Of a DNA stretch of 64,000 nt, positions 58,314-64,000 are shown piece by piece (the first letter of the stretch is position 1; each line of letters opens with the position of its first letter). The translations under genes were made by a program, and so were the position numbers. Origin of the DNA: Xanthobacter oligotrophicus (lineage in GTDB: Bacteria; Pseudomonadota; Alphaproteobacteria; Rhizobiales; Xanthobacteraceae); the NCBI RefSeq assembly GCF_008364685.1, contig NZ_VTTL01000006.1:1-64000 (forward strand). The letters run 5' to 3'. Under the pieces are notes generated by a model. That model worked only from the letters and a program-made list of their open reading frames with translations, ran no database searches and was not told the origin of the DNA.

Positions 58314-60026
58314 ATGAAGCTCATCGTCGAACGTCTGGTGGTCGAATCCCTGGTCGAGGCCTTTCCCGATCAGGCGCACCTCCTGGCCCAGCCGCGCCTC
58401 TCCACCCGCATGGAGCTGGGGCTCGACACGCTGAAGCCCGACGAGCTGGCCCATCTCCACGACCTGGTGCTGAAGAATGGCGGCACCGCCGTGCGCGGGC
58501 AGGAGGAGCAGCTCGCCAATCTCGTCGGCGTGTTCAAGGACGAGGGCCAGCGCTTCGCGCCGGAAGAGCTGGAAGACCTCGCCGGCGCGCTCGCGCTCTA
58601 CTTCGTGAACGCGTCCATCCGGGGCTGGCTGTTCCGCATGAATTCCGGCGGCAAGCCCGAGCCCTACCTCATCACCCGGCTCGATTACACGCCCCCCGGC
58701 GAGGAGGAGGCCGGCCGCATCATCATCGAGCTGAAGGCCAACAATCGCGGCAAGACCCATGTGGAGAACCTGCTGATCCGCTCCAAGGACCTGCGCGGGC
58801 TCACCATTCCCGGCACGCTGGCGGCCAAGGGATGGCTGATGGAGGACGCGGGCCTGCTCGCCTCCTTCGACGACCAGCTGGTGCGCTATTTCGAGTGGCG
58901 GGGGCGCTATGGCCACCAGTTCTCCGGCAAGGGCACCGGCATCTTCGCCGAGGACCCCACCGCCAACCGCCGCGACACCGACTGGTCGCGCAAGTCCGTC
59001 ATCGTCCTGTCCTCCTCGGGCTCCGAGGCGCGCCTGGTGAACGACGAGGAGCTGTTGGGCGAGCGTACGCTGGGCAACGAAACCTCGGGCTTCTTCCTCG
59101 ACAAGATCGTGAAGAAGGCGGACAAGCAGAACCTCTTCCACATGGCGGTGGACGAGGCGCTGAAGGCGGCGCAGGCGAATGTGCGCAAGGGCTCGTTCAC
59201 CGACATGCCGGTGCACCCCCTCATCCTCATGTTCCATCTGGAGCTGCACCACCACGTGTGGGTGCATGTGGATGACATCACGCCCTACCAGTACCACCCC
59301 GAGCTGAAGCAGAAGCTGGTGCTGCCCCCCGAGCAGACCGACCTCATCGACATCCTCACCGCCGAGATGAACACGCTCATGGACGACGTGGTGGCGGGCA
59401 AGTCCGGCGGCACCACCGTGCTGTGCGCCGGCCCGCCCGGTGTCGGCAAGACGCTCACCGCCGAGGTCTATTCGGAGATCATCCAGCGCCCGCTCTACCG
59501 GGTGCATTCCGGCCAGCTCGGCCTCGATGTCGCCCACATGGAGCAGGCGCTGAAGGATGCGCTCACTCGCGCCCAGCGCTGGGGCGCGGTGATGCTCATC
59601 GACGAGGCGGATGTCTACATCAAGCGCCGGCAGGACAACCTCACCATGAATGCGGTGGTGGGCGTGTTCCTGCGCGTGCTCGAATACTTCAACGGCCTGC
59701 TGTTCCTCACCACCAACCGGGTGGACGATATTGACGAGGCCATCATCTCGCGCTGCATCGCGCTGATCAAATACCATTCGCCGGGGCCGGAAGACCGCCG
59801 CAAGATCTGGCGGGTGATGGCGGACCAGTTCGGCCTGCCGCTGTCGGACGAATTGATCGGCAAGCTGGTGGTGATGTTCCCGGAAACGTCCGGGCGCGAC
59901 ATCAAGGGGCTTGCCAAGCTGGTGGCGAAATATTGCTCCCAGAAGAACGAGCCGCCCACCATCGACGCCTTCCGCCGCTGCGCCATCTTCCGCGCCCTCG
60001 ACGTGCCCCCGGTGGAGGCGGCCTGA
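58314..60026 (+). CDS. Stand-alone AAA+ ATPase with unrecognised N-terminal region
   Basis: Protein of 570 residues from the ATG at 58314 (MKLIVERLVVESLVEAF), preceded by GAGG. The C-terminal 200 residues are an AAA+ module: Walker A AGPPGVGKTLTAE near residue 380, Walker B VMLIDEADVYI near residue 430, sensor-1 LFLTTNRVDDID and a likely arginine finger in EAIISRC. The N-terminal 350 residues have no domain I can name; they contain RGWLFRMNSGGKPEPYLITR near residue 105 and a His-rich HLELHHHVWVHVDD near residue 305. It resembles eukaryotic-type ATAD or fungal AAA proteins in layout. No partner gene is adjacent, and a terminator follows. Confidence 0.85.
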   Translation: MKLIVERLVVESLVEAFPDQAHLLAQPRLSTRMELGLDTLKPDELAHLHDLVLKNGGTAVRGQEEQLANLVGVFKDEGQRFAPEELEDLAGALALYFVNASIRGWLFRMNSGGKPEPYLITRLDYTPPGEEEAGRIIIELKANNRGKTHVENLLIRSKDLRGLTIPGTLAAKGWLMEDAGLLASFDDQLVRYFEWRGRYGHQFSGKGTGIFAEDPTANRRDTDWSRKSVIVLSSSGSEARLVNDEELLGERTLGNETSGFFLDKIVKKADKQNLFHMAVDEALKAAQANVRKGSFTDMPVHPLILMFHLELHHHVWVHVDDITPYQYHPELKQKLVLPPEQTDLIDILTAEMNTLMDDVVAGKSGGTTVLCAGPPGVGKTLTAEVYSEIIQRPLYRVHSGQLGLDVAHMEQALKDALTRAQRWGAVMLIDEADVYIKRRQDNLTMNAVVGVFLRVLEYFNGLLFLTTNRVDDIDEAIISRCIALIKYHSPGPEDRRKIWRVMADQFGLPLSDELIGKLVVMFPETSGRDIKGLAKLVAKYCSQKNEPPTIDAFRRCAIFRALDVPPVEAA

Positions 60027-60060
60027 CACTTCGGAACACCCAGTTCCCTGCGCGACCTTG

Positions 60061-60093
60061 CGCCCGTCCGGTCTCCGGGCGGGCGTTTTCTTT
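60061..60093 (+). terminator. Intrinsic terminator of the AAA+ gene
   Basis: CGCCCGTCCGG (60061-60071) pairs with CCGGGCGGGCG (60075-60085) with one wobble and a TCT loop, and runs into TTTTCTTT. It lies 34 bases after the stop. Confidence 0.85.
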
Positions 60094-60117
60094 ACGGCGC
60101 GACGTTCAGGGGCCGGT

Positions 60118-61008
60118 TCAGCAGCAATTGTAGTGGACCGTGCCGAAGCCGGACACGTCGTAGCCGCCGAGATCGGCGGCGCGCGCCTCGAAGACCGGCT
60201 CGCGGCAGAAGGCCACCAGTTTCTGGAATGGCGGATCGAAATAGGCCTTGCGCCAGACCAGGAGGTCGAAGCGCTCCTCCAGCAGCGGCAGGAAGCGCAG
60301 ATTGTTGAGGCGCGCCGCCGCCGCGATGCCGAGGCCCACGTCGGCACGCCCGGTGGCGATGGCCAGCGCCAGATCGGTTTCGGTCCGCTCGATGGTGTCC
60401 ACCACCCGGAGGTCGGCGCGCGTCATCTTCTCGGCAGACAACAGCCGCTCCAGCACCAGCTCGCTGCCGGCTTCCGGCTGCCGCGCCTGGAAGCGCAGGC
60501 CCCGGACATCCTTCAGGCTTTTCGGCGGGCGGGTCGTGTCCGGCCGGTAGATGAGGCCGCGCACCCGCCGTGCCCATTCGATCAGCACCCATGGCTCGCG
60601 GCAGAAACGGCCTTCCACCGTGCCCACGTTCCAGCCCTGCGGATCAGGCACATGCAGGCCCACGGCGATGCATTCGCCCCGCTCGGCGCGGGCGAGCCCG
60701 TCGAGCGCGCCGTCGAGGAAGGCGGCGATGCCGGAGCGCGATTCACGCAACGCCCAGTCCAGCAGGGGGTCATGCCCGCCGGCGAGAACGAGGGGCAGTT
60801 GGGCATGCTCGCTTGCCGCCTGCGTCTCTCCAGCCTCGCGCGGCTCGGTGGCGCCGCCGAGCCAGCTCTCGATTTCCTTGCGCGGGAACAGCAGCTTGCC
60901 CGTCACCCGCCGCACCGGGAGACTGCCTGTCGCCACCAGGTCGTAGACCTTGCGCTCCTTCACGCGCAGCAGCGCCGCCAGCTCGCGGGTGGTGAGGAAA
61001 TCCGACAT
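60118..61008 (-). CDS. HTH regulator with a periplasmic-binding-like domain
   Basis: Protein of 296 residues from the ATG at 61008. The N-terminus is an excisionase/MerR-like helix-turn-helix (LTTRELAALLRVKERKVYDL, then PRKEIESWL). The remaining 230 residues resemble a PBP-type domain (the PBP_like family fused to HTHs), with VLAGGHDPLLDWAL, KSLKDVRGLRFQARQPEAGS and AIATGRADVGLGIAAAA. Such proteins are thought to sense a small ligand, often molybdate or a cofactor precursor. It is divergent from mog, whose product inserts molybdenum, which supports that idea. Confidence 0.82.
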   Translation of the reverse strand: MSDFLTTRELAALLRVKERKVYDLVATGSLPVRRVTGKLLFPRKEIESWLGGATEPREAGETQAASEHAQLPLVLAGGHDPLLDWALRESRSGIAAFLDGALDGLARAERGECIAVGLHVPDPQGWNVGTVEGRFCREPWVLIEWARRVRGLIYRPDTTRPPKSLKDVRGLRFQARQPEAGSELVLERLLSAEKMTRADLRVVDTIERTETDLALAIATGRADVGLGIAAAARLNNLRFLPLLEERFDLLVWRKAYFDPPFQKLVAFCREPVFEARAADLGGYDVSGFGTVHYNCC

Positions 61009-61050
61009 GCTCCGATGCACCGTCACGGCAGGGGCCCGAAAAAACAACAC

Positions 61051-61083
61051 GTTTCACCTATATTCACATGAATACGGTTTCAC
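61051..61083. promoter_or_regulatory. Palindrome between direct repeats, possible operator of the HTH/PBP regulator
   Basis: TATTCA-CA-TGAATA (61061-61074) is an inverted repeat. Two copies of GTTTCAC flank it (61051-61057 and 61077-61083). The region is AT-rich and lies 43-75 bases upstream of the regulator gene, inside the 306-base gap shared with mog. The rest of that gap shows no gene. Confidence 0.55.
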
Positions 61084-61314
61084 GCGAAATTCAATCTCTA
61101 TCGCTGCGGTATGGCGGCGCGCCCAACTGATGCGGAGATGGGCACGGGAAATGGACACGGGCTTGCATTTCGGCCCGGGTCGCGCCAGCACAGGCGGACC
61201 GCCCTGGAGACGGGCCCGATCAGGTTGAACCCGCCTGATCGGCGCATCCGCCTCCCGCCTTCGAGACCGGGGGCGCGCAGTCAGCGCGCACTCTGGACCA
61301 ACCGGATCGCTCCC

Positions 61315-61848
61315 ATGTCGCCAGCCCGCATCGGCATCGTCACCATCTCGGACCGCGCCAGCTCCGGCGGTTATGCCGACCTCTCGGGGCCGGCCATCGA
61401 GGCGTGGCTGCGGCATGCCATCACCAGCCCGTGGAGCGCCGACTATCGCGTCATCCCGGACGGCTTCGAGAGCGTGCGCGACACCCTGATCGACATGTGC
61501 GACCACGCCGGCCTCGACCTCATCTGCACCACCGGCGGCACCGGCCCCGCCCCGCGCGACCTGACCCCCGAGGCCATGGCGGCGGTGATCGAGAAGCCGC
61601 TGCCGGGCTTCGGCGAGCAGATGCGCCGCATCAGCCTCCAGGAGGTGCCCACCGCCATCCTGTCGCGGCAGGAGGCGGGGGTGCGCGGCAAGACCCTGAT
61701 CGTGAACCTGCCGGGCAAGCCGGCGTCTATTGCGGTGTGCCTGGCGGCCGTGTTCCCGGCCATCCCCTACTGCCTCGATCTCATCGGCGCGGGACGCATC
61801 GAGACCGACCCGCAGGTGTGCGCCGCCTTCCGCCCCAAGGGAGCGTGA
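61315..61848 (+). CDS. mog: Molybdopterin adenylyltransferase
   Basis: Mog adenylates molybdopterin, preparing it for molybdenum insertion by MoeA. The protein has 177 residues from the ATG at 61315 (MSPARIGIVTISDRAS). The key blocks are TTGGTGPAPRDLTPEAM near residue 80 and VNLPGKPASI near residue 130, which separate Mog from MoaB. The frame is open upstream to 61111, without family similarity. It converges on the CDF transporter gene with a 16-base gap. Confidence 0.93.
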   Translation: MSPARIGIVTISDRASSGGYADLSGPAIEAWLRHAITSPWSADYRVIPDGFESVRDTLIDMCDHAGLDLICTTGGTGPAPRDLTPEAMAAVIEKPLPGFGEQMRRISLQEVPTAILSRQEAGVRGKTLIVNLPGKPASIAVCLAAVFPAIPYCLDLIGAGRIETDPQVCAAFRPKGA

Positions 61849-61864
61849 CGCCTTGGGCGCGTGA

Positions 61865-62755
61865 TTAAAGCACCACCACGCCGCGGTGCTTGGCCTCGTC
61901 TTCCGGCTCCACATGGATGGTGATGACCGCGTCGTCCATGTCCTGCTCGAAGGCGCTCTCGATGCGGTCGCAGATCTCGTGGGCGGCGGCCACCGTCATG
62001 GTGCCGGGCACCACCAGGTGGAACTCCACGAAGGTGATGCGCCCGGCGTGGCGGGTGCGCAGGTCGTGGGCCTCGAGGGCGCCGGCGGCGTGGGTGGAGA
62101 CCAGCTCCTTGATGCGCGCCACCACGTCCGGCGGCGGCGCGGCGTCCATCAGGCCGCCCACGGATTCCTTCATCATCCCCCAGCCGGTCCACAGCACGTT
62201 GAGGGCGACGAGGCCGGCCAGCAGCGGGTCCAGCTGCGGCCAGCCGGTGACCGGCACCAGCACGAAGCCGGCGAGCACGGCGGCGGAGGTGACCACGTCC
62301 GACATCAGGTGCTTGGCGTCGGCGATCAGGGCCGGCGAGCGATAGGCACGGCCGACGCGCATGAGCACGACGTACCATACTACGTTGATGACGGTGGCCG
62401 CGCCGTTCAGCAGCATGCCTTTCAGCGGCTGGTCGGGCAGGGTGGGGTTCTGGAAGCCGTTATAGGCCTCGCGCATGATGGTGAGGGCGGCGATCACCAC
62501 CAGCACCCCCTCGATCACCGCCGAGATGTATTCCGCCTTGTGGTGGCCGAACTGGTGGTTGTCGTCGGCCGGCCGCGAGGACACCTGCAGAGCGATGAGC
62601 GCCGCGCCGGAGGCGGCCACGTTGATGATGCTCTCCAGCGCGTCCGACAACAGCGCCACCGAGCCCGTCACCCACCACGCCAGCGTCTTGAGGCCGAGCA
62701 CGATGATGCCGACGAGCACGCTCGCCGCCGCCACCCACAGCGTCTTGCGGCTCAT
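61865..62755 (-). CDS. Cation diffusion facilitator (CDF) metal transporter
   Basis: Inner-membrane efflux transporter of 296 residues from the ATG at 62755 (MSRKTLWVAAASVLVG), with AGGAGG upstream. Six membrane segments are visible, and a cytoplasmic C-terminal domain (ITFVEFHLVVPGTMTV) follows. The metal site in segment 5 is intact (DAKHLMSDVVTS, His-x3-Asp). In segment 2 the block is LLSDALESIIN, where the residue four after Asp is Ser instead of Asp or His, so the metal preference may differ from zinc. A His pair in the loop (NHQFGHHKAEY) is typical of the family. Confidence 0.93.
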   Translation of the reverse strand: MSRKTLWVAAASVLVGIIVLGLKTLAWWVTGSVALLSDALESIINVAASGAALIALQVSSRPADDNHQFGHHKAEYISAVIEGVLVVIAALTIMREAYNGFQNPTLPDQPLKGMLLNGAATVINVVWYVVLMRVGRAYRSPALIADAKHLMSDVVTSAAVLAGFVLVPVTGWPQLDPLLAGLVALNVLWTGWGMMKESVGGLMDAAPPPDVVARIKELVSTHAAGALEAHDLRTRHAGRITFVEFHLVVPGTMTVAAAHEICDRIESAFEQDMDDAVITIHVEPEDEAKHRGVVVL

Positions 62756-63051
62756 GTCCGCCTCCTGTCCTGTCAAAGGCGAGCGCTGCCGGTTCGGCTC
62801 GCGCATTCCCGTCCGCTCCGCTCGCGGCCCGCGGGGCCAGCGCCGCGGCTGCGGACAAGGTGCCTGTGGAGCAGCTTCCGACCGGAGCGGATTGCCCCGC
62901 CGACTGGAAGTTGGCTCAAATTCAATGAGTTGGGCGATATGCCCGGCCCGGAGCGATCCGGACGCGCTATGCTCTAGCCGCTGGGCGGGTGCAGTGCAAC
63001 GCCCCATGATGCCGCCGATCCGCCCATCCCCGCTGCCAGCAGGCGGGCCGC

Positions 63052-63810
63052 TTACTTCACCATGTGCTGCAACGCCTTCAGCATGGCGTCGGGCGGTATT
63101 ATTATAATTCCGTCGAAGGGCGTGCTCATCTCCAGGATCAGGAAGATCGCCCCGCCCAGCGAGAGGGCGCACAGGAGAAAAATCGATACCGACACCGAGT
63201 TGACCGGCGAAAACAGTCCGAAGCTCATGAAGATAAAGGTGAGCCAGACGATCAGCACGACGGTGAAGATGGGCGGCACCTGGACCGCGCTTTCCTCGAT
63301 CAGCACCCACCGCAAGGCGGCCAGGGACTTGTAGCGGTCGAGCGCCTCCGTCTTGAGCTCCACCTGGTCCGGCGTCTTCGGCTCGAGGGCGCGCACCATA
63401 TGGCCCACATGCGACAGGGTCTGCTCGGACACGTCGCTGTTGACGAGGGTCTTCGTGGCGTCCGCCGGCCAGGTCTCGTCGAGGGCGTGCTGGGTATAGC
63501 CGCGCAGAGCATCGCGGGCCGGATTGGCGTCCGGTCCATAGTGCCGGAGCGACAGGTCGAGAGTGATGAGATAGGTGGCGTATTGCTGCACGTCGCGGCT
63601 GGTGGTGTCGAAATTCCCCTTCACCGACGCGGTCATCAGGCCGAGGATCAGCGAGGCCATGGCCGCCACCATGCCCACCGCGAGCTTCACCGCCTCCTGG
63701 GTTTCCTTGGAGAGGTGCTGTTCCTTCAGCTTGCGGGAGGCCCCCATGCCGGCGATGGCGCCGCCGAACAGACACACGAAGACAAGCCCGGCGACCACCA
63801 GTGCGTCCAT
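63052..63810 (-). CDS. DUF4239-like membrane protein
   Basis: Membrane protein of 252 residues from the ATG at 63810 (MDALVVAGLVFVCLFGGAI); ATGs at 63822 and 63831 are alternatives. Two N-terminal membrane segments are separated by LKEQHLSKETQEAVKLAVG, a charged loop typical of the DUF4239 (bestrophin-like) family. A soluble domain of about 100 residues and two C-terminal segments (FTVVLIVWLTFIFMSFGLF and SIFLLCALSLGGAIFLIL) follow. The function is unknown. It precedes the CDF gene by about 300 bases on the same strand. Confidence 0.8.
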   Translation of the reverse strand: MDALVVAGLVFVCLFGGAIAGMGASRKLKEQHLSKETQEAVKLAVGMVAAMASLILGLMTASVKGNFDTTSRDVQQYATYLITLDLSLRHYGPDANPARDALRGYTQHALDETWPADATKTLVNSDVSEQTLSHVGHMVRALEPKTPDQVELKTEALDRYKSLAALRWVLIEESAVQVPPIFTVVLIVWLTFIFMSFGLFSPVNSVSVSIFLLCALSLGGAIFLILEMSTPFDGIIIIPPDAMLKALQHMVK

Positions 63811-63965
63811 GCCCTCACCCATCCCCAGCATGCAGCTGTTCTGTCTCTCACGGTCAGAACAGCCCGCGCCGATAGGTAGCGCTCTGGCGCAGGAGGTAAA
63901 GAGGCAATCGCGCCCGACGCTGGGTCAGGTCGGGCGGATCATCGACGCAGGCCGGAAGGCCGCTG

Positions 63966-64000
63966 CTATTCCGCAGCCTTCACCGGCGCGTCCGCGGCAA
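63966..64000 (-). CDS. C-terminal end of an unidentified gene (partial)
   Basis: Reading leftward, an open frame enters from the window edge and ends at TAG 63966-63968, giving the tail AADAPVKAAE. The composition fits a real C-terminus, but 10 codons are too few to name it. Frame noise is possible. Confidence 0.35.
   Translation of the reverse strand, partial: AADAPVKAAE

Noticed and set aside
58257-60347. A 696-codon leftward open frame over the AAA+ gene
   Set aside because: The rightward frame holds intact Walker and sensor motifs; the leftward one is low-complexity.

Overview
The window is 64 kb of GC-rich chromosomal DNA from an alphaproteobacterium. The folC-accD-trpA-trpB-trpF block, the ftsE-ftsX-ydcF-plsC block, DUF2125, an AccD without its zinc-binding cysteines, and a GAAC-N7-GAAC (alphaproteobacterial LexA-type) box all point to Hyphomicrobiales (Rhizobiales). 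Formaldehyde-activating enzyme (Fae) and a PQQ-alcohol-oxidation accessory cluster indicate a methylotroph. A Xanthobacteraceae member such as Xanthobacter is my inference, not something the sequence proves. I see no rRNA, tRNA, insertion sequence, prophage or CRISPR array.

Layout. 1-7.1 kb: the 3' end of edd (Entner-Doudoroff pathway), then a leftward trpF-trpB-(small secreted protein)-trpA-accD-folC run and an NDUFA9-like reductase. 7.3-13.1 kb: rpsT with a clear sigma-70 promoter and terminator, about 1 kb of non-coding DNA, then dnaA, dnaN and recF. 13.4-21.2 kb: a branched-chain-type ABC transporter operon with an SDR dehydrogenase, facing a GldA-like dehydrogenase and a GntR regulator; the three promoter regions share a TATCATAC motif. 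21.3-28.5 kb: GNAT, argB, a large membrane protein, an isolated phnM, DUF2125, ChaC, and a small gene with a LexA-like box. 28.5-32.8 kb: ftsE-ftsX-ydcF-plsC and hpt.

32.8-40.5 kb is the C1 region. A leftward operon encodes a periplasmic binding protein, a beta-propeller, an ABC ATPase, a permease and a secreted protein, all of the type linked to PQQ alcohol dehydrogenases. A divergent operon encodes a small secreted protein, a MxaD-like SRPBCC protein and a second beta-propeller, and fae follows. The dehydrogenase and its cytochrome are not in the window. 41-52 kb holds housekeeping genes: htpX, mutS, purA, rsmB and a heparinase-like gene. 51.8-57.9 kb is a second complete liv-type transporter operon with DUF2848 and GntR genes and a perfect 14-bp inverted repeat inside it. 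58.3-64 kb: a stand-alone AAA+ ATPase with an unrecognised N-terminal half, an HTH/periplasmic-binding-like regulator divergent from mog, a CDF metal transporter, a DUF4239-like membrane protein, and a few codons of one more leftward gene.

Most genes are ordinary. The parts most worth a second look are the two putative GntR regulons with sequence-visible operators, the PQQ accessory cluster without its enzyme, the putative SOS gene, the stand-alone AAA+ protein, and the secreted-protein gene inserted between trpB and trpA.
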